In this document: positions 18,056-25,523 of the stretch, one piece after another | Position numbering within the stretch: the first letter of the stretch is position 1 | How the letters are laid out: every line of letters starts with the position of its first letter | Assembly: GCA_020719045.1 (NCBI GenBank) | Contig: DYQY01000004.1 | Span: 62,001 to 126,000 of the forward strand | Direction of reading: 5' to 3' | DNA from: Candidatus Termititenax sp. | GTDB lineage: Bacteria; Margulisbacteria; Riflemargulisbacteria; GWF2-35-9; DYQY01 | Length of the DNA: 64,000 bases | Translations under genes and position numbers: made by a program | Notes under the pieces: generated by a model | What the model saw: the letters and a program-made list of their open reading frames with translations, nothing else | Databases searched by the model: none | What the model was told of the DNA's origin: nothing

Positions 18056-20133
18056 CAGCCTCTTTTTAAGTTTAGACGACCTTTTTCGTCTATCTTTTCT
18101 AATACAACTGTAATCTTATCTCCAACAGAGTAAACGCTTGCAAGATTTTTGATAAACTCATCAGAAACCTTAGAAACGTGAAGTAAACCTTCTTTACCTT
18201 TGAAAAGCTCTACAAACAAACCAAAGTCTACGACTCTCATAATAGTACCATGGTAAGTTGCTCCTACTTCTGGTTCTCTTATAATAGACATAACTTCAGC
18301 TTTAGCTGCTTCCATACTATCTCCGTTGTTGGAAAATATTTTAACTATTCCACCATCTTCAATATCAATAATTGCACCTGTTTCTTCAACTATTCTACGA
18401 ATATTCTTTCCACCAGGTCCAATTAATTCACCAACTTTATCTTCAGGAATCAAGATTGACTCAATTCTTGGAGCATACTTAGACATCTCACTAGTTTCGG
18501 CAATTGTTCCACACATTTTATCTAAAATCTGTAGTCTAGCTTTCTTTGCTTGCTCTAATGCTTTTGTCATAATATCAAAAGTTACACCAATAATTTTAAT
18601 GTCCATCTGTAAAGCAGTGATACCATTAGTTCCACCAGCTACCTTGAAATCCATATCACCTAAATGATCTTCAAGTCCAGCAATGTCTGTTAATACAACA
18701 TAATCATTCTCTTCTTTAATAAGACCCATTGCAATACCAGCGATAGGTGTCTTAATAGGCACACCTGCTTGCATTAGTGCTAATGAACCACTACAAACCG
18801 AAGCCATTGAAGAAGAACCATTTGATTCCAAAATATCAGAAACGATTCTAACTACATAAGGGAATATTTCTTGTGATGGCATAGTATAAGAAAGCGCTCT
18901 TTCAGCCAAAGCTCCATGACCAACTTCTCTTCTACCTGGTCCAGGTCTTCCACCTACTTCATTTACGCTAAAGGATGGAAAATTATAATGTAAGAAAAAT
19001 TTCTTCTTATACATTGTATTTAAACCATCTACCATAACTTCGTCTTTACCAGCACCTAATGTTACAGTACCTAAGCTCTGAGTCTCGCCTCTAGTAAATA
19101 AGGCTGAACCATGAACTCGTGGAAGAACATTAATTTCACAATCAATTTCTCTTATCTCCTCAAGTTTTCTTCCATCAGCTCTTAACTTATCGTTAACAAT
19201 CATCTTACGGAACTCTCTACTCTCGAGCTTTGAAAAAGCGTTTGCAATATCAAACTTATGAGAAGATTCCCATTCTTGGCCATATTTTTCAACAGCAAAT
19301 TGAGCAATTGCTTCTTTTACATCGTCAATAGCTTTATACTTTTCAAGTTTACCAGAAACCCTAAAAGCTTTTACCATTTTATCTGTAAACTCTTTATCAA
19401 TAACTGACCAAAATTCAGAGTCAATTTGCTTTAAAGTAATATTCCACTTTTCTTTTCCAGCAACTTTAACTAAATCATCTTGAAATGAACACAAAGCAAT
19501 AATTGCGTCATGCCCAACCTTAAGAGCTTCTAGCATCTGATCTTCAGTTAAGAAATCAGAACCTGCTTCTACCATTGTAATAGCATCCTTTGTTCCTGCC
19601 ATAGACAACTTTAACTTGCTTCTTTCAGACTGTTCTAATGAAGGATTAACAACAAACTTTCCATCAACTAATCCTACAATTACTCCAGCACATGGTCCAT
19701 TAAACGGTATAGGAGAAATTGATAGAGCAGCAGAAGCAGCTAAAACCGTAACTCCTTCTGGACTATTAACTCCATCATAACTAAGAACTGTTATGGTTAT
19801 ATGTACATCATTAAAAAACCCGTCTGCGAACAGTGGTCTTAATGGTCTATCAGTAAGCCTAGTTATTAAAGTTTCATCTGTTGATGGTCTACCTTCTCTT
19901 TTGAAAAAATTACCTGGTATACGACCAGCTGCATACATTTTTTCAGTATAGTCTACTGTTAAAGGGAAAAAATCTTGATCATCTTTTGCTTCTTGTTTAG
20001 CAACTGCTGTTGCTAAAAGTACTGTTTCTCCATAGGTTAGAAGTACAGAACCCCCTGCTTGTCTTGCTATTCTACCTGTCTCAATATAAAGTTCGACTCC
20101 TCCAAGTGTTGTTTTTACTATTTTTTTATCCAT
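18055..20133 (-). CDS. pnp: Polyribonucleotide nucleotidyltransferase (PNPase)
   Basis: Phosphorolytic 3'-5' exoribonuclease of mRNA decay. Two RNase PH domains (about 10-230 and 320-545) flank a helical linker; the second contains the F-S-V-N-E-V-G-G-R-P-G-P-G-R-R-E motif. A KH domain with L-I-G-P-G-G-K-N-I-R-R follows near 565, then an S1 domain (about 620-690) with V-D-F-G-L-F-V-E. The 692-aa length is normal. It lies 46 nt after rpsO, the ancestral rpsO-pnp order. Confidence 0.98.
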   Translation of the reverse strand: MDKKIVKTTLGGVELYIETGRIARQAGGSVLLTYGETVLLATAVAKQEAKDDQDFFPLTVDYTEKMYAAGRIPGNFFKREGRPSTDETLITRLTDRPLRPLFADGFFNDVHITITVLSYDGVNSPEGVTVLAASAALSISPIPFNGPCAGVIVGLVDGKFVVNPSLEQSERSKLKLSMAGTKDAITMVEAGSDFLTEDQMLEALKVGHDAIIALCSFQDDLVKVAGKEKWNITLKQIDSEFWSVIDKEFTDKMVKAFRVSGKLEKYKAIDDVKEAIAQFAVEKYGQEWESSHKFDIANAFSKLESREFRKMIVNDKLRADGRKLEEIREIDCEINVLPRVHGSALFTRGETQSLGTVTLGAGKDEVMVDGLNTMYKKKFFLHYNFPSFSVNEVGGRPGPGRREVGHGALAERALSYTMPSQEIFPYVVRIVSDILESNGSSSMASVCSGSLALMQAGVPIKTPIAGIAMGLIKEENDYVVLTDIAGLEDHLGDMDFKVAGGTNGITALQMDIKIIGVTFDIMTKALEQAKKARLQILDKMCGTIAETSEMSKYAPRIESILIPEDKVGELIGPGGKNIRRIVEETGAIIDIEDGGIVKIFSNNGDSMEAAKAEVMSIIREPEVGATYHGTIMRVVDFGLFVELFKGKEGLLHVSKVSDEFIKNLASVYSVGDKITVVLEKIDEKGRLNLKRG

Positions 20134-20179
20134 TATACTACTCCTTCTTTACCTTACAACGTGGGTAGCAATGGATTAT

Positions 20180-20449
20180 TTATCCGCGTAAACCTAATCT
20201 TGTGATTACATCTTGGTATCTTGATGGACTTTTTGAACCTATATATTTCAATAGTCTCTTTCTCTGACCAACCATTAACAAAAGACCTCTTCTTGAATGA
20301 TTATCTTTTTTATTAATTTTTAAATGCTCAACTAAATGATTGATTTTCTTTGTTAAAATTGCTACTTGCACCTCAGGCGAACCTGTATCCCTGTCGTGGA
20401 TTTTATATTCCTCAATAATTTCTGCTTTTTGTTTATCTATCTGACTCAA
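20180..20449 (-). CDS. rpsO: 30S ribosomal protein S15
   Basis: Primary 16S rRNA-binding protein of the small subunit platform. The 89-aa sequence has the full family pattern, including [20 protein letters not shown] and the C-terminal [11 protein letters not shown]. It is the first gene of the leftward cluster. About 100 nt separate it from the GtrA-like gene; I see no recognisable S15 autoregulatory fold, though I could not fold the leader. Confidence 0.98.
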   Translation of the reverse strand: MSQIDKQKAEIIEEYKIHDRDTGSPEVQVAILTKKINHLVEHLKINKKDNHSRRGLLLMVGQRKRLLKYIGSKSPSRYQDVITRLGLRG

Positions 20450-20552
20450 TTCTTTTCACCTCCCATGTAATTTAATTCTGTATATTAATAACAAGGGCTT
20501 ATTTTAACATAAACTAATACTTGTGAACAAATGTTTTATTGCAATATTGATT

Positions 20553-20924
20553 TTACTTAAAAGTGATTTTCTTATTTAAAGCATACTGTAAAACGAAAAT
20601 ACCAGCCATTGCAAAAAACTTTGAAATATAAGGATCAAACCCTAAGACTGAAACTGTGACGTAAAGAAAAACAGAAGTAACTATCATACCAAAAAGACAA
20701 ATCATAAAATAAGTAAAATACCGCACCAAAAACTTATCTTTTGCTTTGAAATTAAAATGTGCATTTAGAAAAAAATTATTATTAAACCCAAAAAAGGAAC
20801 CTATTAAATTAGCAATAACCTCGCCAACTCCTACGATGTTATAAAATAAAGCAAATATCGAAAAGTCCAATACTGCTCCTGAAATACCTATAACAAAATA
20901 CCGAACAAACGTATTTTTTAACAT
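20553..20924 (-). CDS. GtrA-family membrane protein
   Basis: A 123-aa protein with four membrane helices and the GtrA family pattern: F-V-R-Y-F-V-I-G near the start, G-F-N-N-N-F-F-L-N in the middle and L-N-K-K-I-T-F-K at the end. GtrA proteins are thought to help flip polyprenyl-linked sugars for surface glycan modification. The ATG at 20924 is preceded by TTGCGG and a perfect extended -10 (TGTTATAAT), so the transcript should begin at or next to the ATG. No glycosyltransferase partner is adjacent. Confidence 0.88.
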   Translation of the reverse strand: MLKNTFVRYFVIGISGAVLDFSIFALFYNIVGVGEVIANLIGSFFGFNNNFFLNAHFNFKAKDKFLVRYFTYFMICLFGMIVTSVFLYVTVSVLGFDPYISKFFAMAGIFVLQYALNKKITFK

Positions 20925-20930
20925 CCGCAA

Positions 20931-20939
20931 ATTATAACA
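20931..20939 (-). promoter_or_regulatory. Extended -10 promoter, leaderless GtrA-like gene
   Basis: The minus strand reads TGTTATAAT, a perfect extended -10. Only six bases (TTGCGG) separate it from the ATG at 20924, so the expected start of transcription falls on the A of the ATG. No convincing -35 is seen, which is usual for extended -10 promoters. Confidence 0.65.
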
Positions 20940-20985
20940 TATTGTAACTCATAGAAAAGTAAATAATTTTATAAAAACTAAAAAC

Positions 20986-21020
20986 CTTTTACTTTTAACT
21001 TTTCACTTTTAACTTTATAA
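20986..21020 (+). repeat. Heptanucleotide tandem repeat, 4 full units, upstream of queD
   Basis: Units CTTTTAC, TTTTAAC, TTTTCAC, TTTTAAC, then the diverged TTTATAA that contains the queD -10 box. The consensus NTTTNAC matches the array before smpB and, on the other strand, the array after rpsT. Confidence 0.75.
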
Positions 21021-21021
21021 T
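21016..21021 (+). promoter_or_regulatory. -10 box of queD (leaderless)
   Basis: A consensus TATAAT ends 7 nt before the queD ATG (AAAGCTC between), so transcription should start within a base of the ATG. There is no Shine-Dalgarno sequence. The -35 region is made of TTTTAAC heptad repeats and is not a good match to consensus. Confidence 0.65.
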
Positions 21022-21028
21022 AAAGCTC

Positions 21029-21385
21029 ATGTGGAGATTAAGCGTAGACAAAACATTTTCAGCAGCTCATCAACTAACAAACTATAATGGTCCTTGCGAG
21101 AATTTACATGGACATACCTGGAAAATCCAGATTGTTGTAGAAGGAGATAAACTTGACGAAGCTGGAATGCTTGTTGATTTCAGAACACTTAAAGGACAAC
21201 TAAAAGAAATCACAGAAAAATATGACCATAAATTCTTAAACGATCTTTTTGAAGAATCTCCAACATCTGAGTTTCTTTCTAGGCATATATATAAAAGCCT
21301 TCAAAACACACTTCCTTCGGTAGTAAAGCTTAAAGAAGTTAGTATTTGGGAATCAGAGACATCAAAAGCAACTTATTTTGAATAA
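21029..21385 (+). CDS. queD: 6-carboxy-5,6,7,8-tetrahydropterin synthase QueD
   Basis: Converts dihydroneopterin triphosphate to carboxytetrahydropterin for 7-deazaguanine (queuosine) synthesis. The zinc histidines appear in F-S-A-A-H-Q-L and N-L-H-G-H-T-W, and the catalytic Cys in G-P-C-E-N; a late Glu lies in V-S-I-W-E-S-E. The 118-aa length is normal. The last base of its stop codon is the first base of the Amj-like ATG (TAATG-type junction). queH elsewhere in the window acts later in the pathway. Confidence 0.94.
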   Translation: MWRLSVDKTFSAAHQLTNYNGPCENLHGHTWKIQIVVEGDKLDEAGMLVDFRTLKGQLKEITEKYDHKFLNDLFEESPTSEFLSRHIYKSLQNTLPSVVKLKEVSIWESETSKATYFE

Positions 21386-22206
21386 TGATTGATATTACAA
21401 CCTTACTAATAGTTTGCTTCTTCACCTTCTTAATTAATATCACAGAGTCATTGGCATATTGCATGCGCTATTCAGGCCTAAAAACCAAACAAATTTCTAT
21501 AGCAATGGCCTTTGTTACTTCAACTCTATTAGTCTCTAGATTAAGCAACATGTTTCAAGCTCCATTACTTGGAAAAATGGTTGATCAAACCATAATGATT
21601 GGAACTGCCGAGTCCCTACTCCAACTTGAAGAATCATTCAGAACGATAATTTTCTCAGGATTCTTAGGGGTATTAATCGCAGCCTTTCTAGCCCCAACAT
21701 TTGTTAATATTTTTGAAATTGCTATAAAAACATTTCTCCGAGTTGGTTCAATCCCAAAAATGTTTTTTATGACAATTACATCACCAAGAAGAATTGCAAA
21801 AATCGCTAAATGCATCCGAATTCCTAACCCAAACATGCTAAAAAATGTTAGTTTAAAAAACATTCCAAAAACCTTTCTTGTTCTAAACGGATTTGTTGCT
21901 TCAATATATACAATAGGGGTACTTGCTTCTCTACTTGCAGGCGCATATCTTCCTGATTTTCGAGCAACCGCTATCCAGTTATCAGGAATAGTTAACGGCA
22001 TTGCTACAATCATGTTTACTCTCTTAGTTGACCCAGCAGGTGCTAGAATTACTGACCAAACCGTACACAATAATAGACCAACTTCAGACGTAAAAAGCGT
22101 TGTTGTTTTCTTGATGCTTTCAAGGATGATTGGAATATTAATTATCTCTCAAATTATATTTATTCCAGCTGTTGACTATATCATAACTATCACCAAGCTG
22201 ATATAA
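21385..22206 (+). CDS. amj: Amj-type lipid II flippase
   Basis: A 273-aa membrane protein with about six helices. The N-terminal region L-I-N-I-T-E-S-L-A-Y-C-M-R-Y-S-G-L and the block S-R-L-S-N-M-F-Q-A-P-L-L-G-K match the Amj (YdaH) family of Bacillus, an alternative to MurJ that flips the peptidoglycan precursor lipid II across the membrane. The assignment is by recollection of the family pattern. It is co-transcribed with queD and followed by a strong terminator. No functional link between the two is evident. Confidence 0.8.
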   Translation: MIDITTLLIVCFFTFLINITESLAYCMRYSGLKTKQISIAMAFVTSTLLVSRLSNMFQAPLLGKMVDQTIMIGTAESLLQLEESFRTIIFSGFLGVLIAAFLAPTFVNIFEIAIKTFLRVGSIPKMFFMTITSPRRIAKIAKCIRIPNPNMLKNVSLKNIPKTFLVLNGFVASIYTIGVLASLLAGAYLPDFRATAIQLSGIVNGIATIMFTLLVDPAGARITDQTVHNNRPTSDVKSVVVFLMLSRMIGILIISQIIFIPAVDYIITITKLI

Positions 22207-22235
22207 AAAAAGCCTGCTGATTAGCAGGCTTTTTA
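22205..22235. terminator. Bidirectional intrinsic terminator
   Basis: A-run, 8-bp perfect stem AGCCTGCT/AGCAGGCT with GATT loop, then T-run. It ends the queD-amj transcript and, read on the other strand, serves the CofG-like gene that converges from the right. Confidence 0.9.
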
Positions 22236-22256
22236 AACTAAATTAAATCAACTATG

Positions 22257-23342
22257 TTACATTGCTAATACGAACTCATCCTCAGCCTGAATCTCTTTAA
22301 GTCTCAACTTATACTTATCTAAAAACTGACCAAGCTTTTTTGAATACTTTTGTGATGAAACAAAAGAATTCTTAATTGGAAGCCTTTTAGCTAACTGATA
22401 ACCAATAACATCTAATTCTTTTTCATAAACTTCTACTGGCTCAAATCTTTTCTTAGGGAACACAGCATCAGGACCACATGTTCTAATCTGCCCAAAATCG
22501 TTTACTCCAGCTTGAACAAACTTATTAATATTTGTACAAATGTTTATTGGAACTGATATATCTACATCTGAAGGTAATATTTCTTTAGCAATCCTAACTG
22601 TTTCCAAAACCAATTCTTCTGAACAACCTTGGAAGTCTCTCATAGCGATTCTCGGATCGCTAACAAATGGAATTACTTTGAAATTCTGAATGCTTCTATA
22701 CTCATCATAAAGTTCTCTAACTCTAGTAATCATTTGTATTCTATCTTCTGGACTTTCACCTATGCCAACAAGCATACCTGTATTTGTTGGAATATTTAGC
22801 TTACCAGCATATTCTAAAAACTTAAAACGAACCTCAGGGTTCTTACTTGGTGATAATTTATGTTGCACACCATTAAACATTTCAACATTTGTTGTCTCAA
22901 CCATTAACTCTACTGAAGCGATTATTTCCCTAAGGTATTTAAGCTCATTAAAAGACAAGTATCCAACATTAAGATTAACAAGTAATCCCTCCAAAAATGC
23001 TAACTCAGCAACAGTGTAAAGATATTCTGAGTAACTATTAAATCCCCAGATATCAAACTTTGCTCTTACTGAGGTACAACTATCTGGTCTTTCACCAGCG
23101 ATTAAATTGGCTTCTCGAACACCCATCTTCCTCGCTTTTTTAAAAATCTTAATTGAAGAATAAGGAACTATTAAATTATCCTGATCTCTTCTAAACCCAC
23201 AATAACCACAATTATTTCTACAAGCAGTACTAATAACTAGATCTACTGCGCTCGAATAAGTAACCACCGAATCCCTATTTAGAAAAGGTAATATATCCTC
23301 GTTATCTCCAAAACCTGTCAGTTCTTTTTCTTCTTCATCCAT
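22257..23342 (-). CDS. cofG: CofG-like radical SAM enzyme
   Basis: Radical SAM protein of 361 aa with the C-x3-C-x2-C cluster motif (C-R-N-N-C-G-Y-C). CofG hallmarks follow: F-R-R-D-Q, L-I-A-G-E-R-P-D, S-P-S-K-N-P-E-V-R, and T-G-M-L-V-G-I-G-E-S-P-E-D-R. CofG is one half of 7,8-didemethyl-8-hydroxy-5-deazariboflavin (Fo) synthase, the precursor of F420 and a photolyase antenna. The second half, CofH, is not in the window, nor is any F420 or photolyase gene. It could be a related radical SAM enzyme with another substrate. The start is an ATG with a TATTAT box 5 nt upstream and no binding site. Confidence 0.78.
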   Translation of the reverse strand: MDEEEKELTGFGDNEDILPFLNRDSVVTYSSAVDLVISTACRNNCGYCGFRRDQDNLIVPYSSIKIFKKARKMGVREANLIAGERPDSCTSVRAKFDIWGFNSYSEYLYTVAELAFLEGLLVNLNVGYLSFNELKYLREIIASVELMVETTNVEMFNGVQHKLSPSKNPEVRFKFLEYAGKLNIPTNTGMLVGIGESPEDRIQMITRVRELYDEYRSIQNFKVIPFVSDPRIAMRDFQGCSEELVLETVRIAKEILPSDVDISVPINICTNINKFVQAGVNDFGQIRTCGPDAVFPKKRFEPVEVYEKELDVIGYQLAKRLPIKNSFVSSQKYSKKLGQFLDKYKLRLKEIQAEDEFVLAM

Positions 23343-23517
23343 AAACTATAATACGCACCTTTCTAATCTAAGTTTTGTAATGCTTTGGCAAAACGAATGT
23401 TATTATACAAATAATAGATACCCAATTTCAACATATATTTTTCAAACACCCTTAAAAGTCTTATGGTTATTGGTTTTTACTTTACTGAAAGCACAAATTC
23501 ATCGTACCATATATATT

Positions 23518-24714
23518 ATGACAAACCTAAAAGAATCATGTCCTTACTATGGAACTTGTGGAAGTTGCAAACTTTATAATTTATCTTATTCAGAACAACT
23601 AGACTACAAAAAGCAACGTGTCATTCAGGTTTTCGAAAAACTAAACAGAAGCTTATTAAACGAAATTAACGGAGATTCACTTCAGTTTGATATTAGCAAA
23701 ATCACTAACCCAGTTTCTGCCCCATCCAAATATCATTATAGAAATAAAATGGAATTTACGTTCTTCAAAAAAAACGGAGCAACCTGTGTGGGTTATCATG
23801 AAAGCGGTCAGTTCAATAAGTTTGTTGAAATAGATGATTGCTTACTAATGAAAGCTGAGAATAAATCTATTCTCAAAGCAACAAAAGATTGGGCTAATAA
23901 AAATAAGATTGAGTCATATAACAAGAAAACTCATAAAGGTGTTTTGCGTTACCTCATGATTCGCAACTCCAATAAAACAAAGGAAACAATCGTCACCTTA
24001 GTAACGTCAGATGGTAGTGCTGAAATGTTTGAACCACTAATAGCTGAACTTAAAAGCTGTGTTGCATTAAAAGGTTTTGTTTGGGCAAAACATTCTGAGT
24101 TTGCAGATGTTGCATCACTTAAAGACTCTACACTTCTCTATGGTGAAGATTCGCTAATTGATAGTATCGGCGATAAAGATTTCATAATTCCATTTGATTC
24201 TTTTTTTCAAGTAAATAACGAAACAGCAAAACTTCTATATGACAAAATATACTCATATGTTAAAGAAAACGATAATGTAATTGACTTGTTTTGTGGAGCT
24301 GGAACAATAAGCACCTATATTGCTGATGAAGCAAACCATATCCTAGGAATCGAAATTGTTGATTCTGCTATAGCCCAAGCCAAGGACAATATGAAATTAA
24401 ATGGAATACCTACTAGTAAAGCTGAATTTGTAGCTGGTAGAGTGAGAGAAGAGCTTTCTAAAATCCGTTTTGAAAATGAATATAATCTTATAATTCTTGA
24501 CCCGCCCCGCTCTGGAACTGATAAACACACTATGAGACACATAGGAAAAAGACAACCAGAAAGAATAGTCTATGTTGCTTGTGGTCTTGGTGAATTAGCC
24601 TATAACTTAAAGTCAGTCATGGAGTTTGGATATAAAGTAATTGAAGTTTCTTCTGTAGACATGTTTCCTTGGACGCCCCATGTTGAGGTTATCGTATATT
24701 TAGAAAGAATCTAA
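23518..24714 (+). CDS. rlmD: 23S rRNA (uracil-5-)-methyltransferase, RumA family
   Basis: Methylates uridine C5 in 23S rRNA (or a tRNA, in relatives). An N-terminal 4Fe-4S motif (C-P-Y-Y-G-T-C-G-S-C), the SAM motif D-L-F-C-G-A-G-T-I, I-L-D-P-P-R-S-G and a late Cys in Y-V-A-C-G-L-G are present; the last usually reads SCNP. The frame is open back to 23380, but those 46 residues are unlike the family and the protein should begin M-T-N-L-K-E-S-C. No ribosome binding site precedes this ATG; TTTACT-18-TACCAT ends 7 nt before it, so it may be leaderless. The exact target base is not certain; 398 aa. Confidence 0.88.
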   Translation: MTNLKESCPYYGTCGSCKLYNLSYSEQLDYKKQRVIQVFEKLNRSLLNEINGDSLQFDISKITNPVSAPSKYHYRNKMEFTFFKKNGATCVGYHESGQFNKFVEIDDCLLMKAENKSILKATKDWANKNKIESYNKKTHKGVLRYLMIRNSNKTKETIVTLVTSDGSAEMFEPLIAELKSCVALKGFVWAKHSEFADVASLKDSTLLYGEDSLIDSIGDKDFIIPFDSFFQVNNETAKLLYDKIYSYVKENDNVIDLFCGAGTISTYIADEANHILGIEIVDSAIAQAKDNMKLNGIPTSKAEFVAGRVREELSKIRFENEYNLIILDPPRSGTDKHTMRHIGKRQPERIVYVACGLGELAYNLKSVMEFGYKVIEVSSVDMFPWTPHVEVIVYLERI

Positions 24715-24732
24715 TCTAATTAGTCCATTATA

Positions 24733-24825
24733 TTATTTTTTACTATTAAATACTTCTTCGTAATGCCATATCATTTGCTTCAGAAGCATTTCTTCCTCTA
24801 TTAGTATCTTTTCTGTATTTCCCAC
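24733..24825 (-). CDS. Possible 30-aa small protein
   Basis: GTG-started frame of 31 codons, M-G-N-T-E-K-I-L-I-E-E-E-M-L-L-K-Q... ending V-F-N-S-K-K, preceded by AGGGAG 9 nt upstream. It would form one amphipathic helix. It follows a second tiny frame (24841-24945) and together they fill the 360-bp gap between the RumA-type gene and smpB. Either a true small gene pair or the decayed remains of a larger gene; I cannot tell. Confidence 0.3.
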   Translation of the reverse strand: MGNTEKILIEEEMLLKQMIWHYEEVFNSKK

Positions 24826-24840
24826 AAAAATCGCTCCCTA

Positions 24841-24945
24841 TTAACAACCAGTTAAAGCATGTATCGCATCTTGCAACCAACAAACAGGCTTATACAAATC
24901 ATATGCTATCTCGTTTTTGAATTCTTCGCCCATGATTTTCCCCAT
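24841..24945 (-). CDS. Possible 34-aa small protein
   Basis: Frame M-G-K-I-M-G-E-E-F-K-N-E... ending A-L-T-G-C. A second ATG at 24933 has GGGGAA before it and would give 30 aa. The same frame stays open 25 codons further upstream without a start codon, which suggests the N-terminal part of a former gene has been lost. A TACGATAAT sequence lies about 37 nt upstream of the first ATG. No family recognised. Confidence 0.3.
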   Translation of the reverse strand: MGKIMGEEFKNEIAYDLYKPVCWLQDAIHALTGC

Positions 24946-25030
24946 TAAAAATTTCTTATTAATTCTTTTGCCCAGATTATCGTATATTAAACATTCATTT
25001 TGTTTATTGTTTGGTCTTTAATCTTATGTC

Positions 25031-25072
25031 TTTTCACTCTTCACTTTTTACTGTTTACGTTTTACTATTAAC
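25031..25072 (+). repeat. Heptanucleotide tandem repeat, 6 units, upstream of smpB
   Basis: Six consecutive 7-nt units all ending in AC: TTTTCAC, TCTTCAC, TTTTTAC, TGTTTAC, GTTTTAC, TATTAAC. This is the clearest of the four arrays. It covers the presumed smpB promoter (TTCACT at 25040, TACTAT at 25063, spacing 17) and stops 4 nt before the smpB ATG. Confidence 0.8.
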
Positions 25073-25076
25073 CATC

Positions 25077-25523
25077 ATGACAAATTCATTTGTTAATAAA
25101 AAAGCTTGGTTCAACTATGAAATGATCGAAACATTCGAGGCAGGCATTGCCTTGCTAGGTAATGAAGTAAAATCTATTCGTGGTGGTAAACTAAATATTA
25201 CAGAAGCCTTTATTCGTATCAAAGACGGAGAAGCGACTATTCATAACATGGAAATACAAGCATACGAAAAAGTTAACACTTTTCAACTTATATCACCAAC
25301 AAGAACAAGGAAACTTTTACTTAAGAAAAATGAAATAAACAAGCTCGTTGGTAAAATCAATGAAAAAGGACTTACTCTAGTAGCACTTAAAGTTTACTTT
25401 AAAAGACAATATGTTAAGCTTGAACTTGGACTTGGAAAAGGCAAAAAAATGGGAGATAAGCGAGAAACAACAAAACTAAGAGAAATAGATAGAGAGATAA
25501 GCAGAGCTTTTAAGTATCGTTAA
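25077..25523 (+). CDS. smpB: SsrA-binding protein SmpB
   Basis: Binds tmRNA and brings it to stalled ribosomes for trans-translation. The 148-aa protein starts V-N-K-K-A-W-F-N-Y and contains the family blocks F-E-A-G-I-A-L-L-G-N-E-V-K-S-I-R and L-K-K-N-E-I. The basic tail includes G-K-G-K-K-M-G-D-K-R. The frame continues upstream to 25011, but that part is made from the heptad repeats and is not protein-like. The ATG at 25077 has no ribosome binding site and a TACTAT box 8 nt before it. No ssrA RNA gene was recognised nearby. Confidence 0.95.
   Translation: MTNSFVNKKAWFNYEMIETFEAGIALLGNEVKSIRGGKLNITEAFIRIKDGEATIHNMEIQAYEKVNTFQLISPTRTRKLLLKKNEINKLVGKINEKGLTLVALKVYFKRQYVKLELGLGKGKKMGDKRETTKLREIDREISRAFKYR

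Noticed and set aside
20986..25072. Regular repeats considered as a CRISPR array
   Set aside because: Units are 7 nt, contiguous and without spacers; no cas genes are present.
24715..25076. Possible ssrA (tmRNA) gene next to smpB
   Set aside because: No tRNA-like ends or A-N-D-x-x-x-A-L-A-type tag frame could be seen in this gap.
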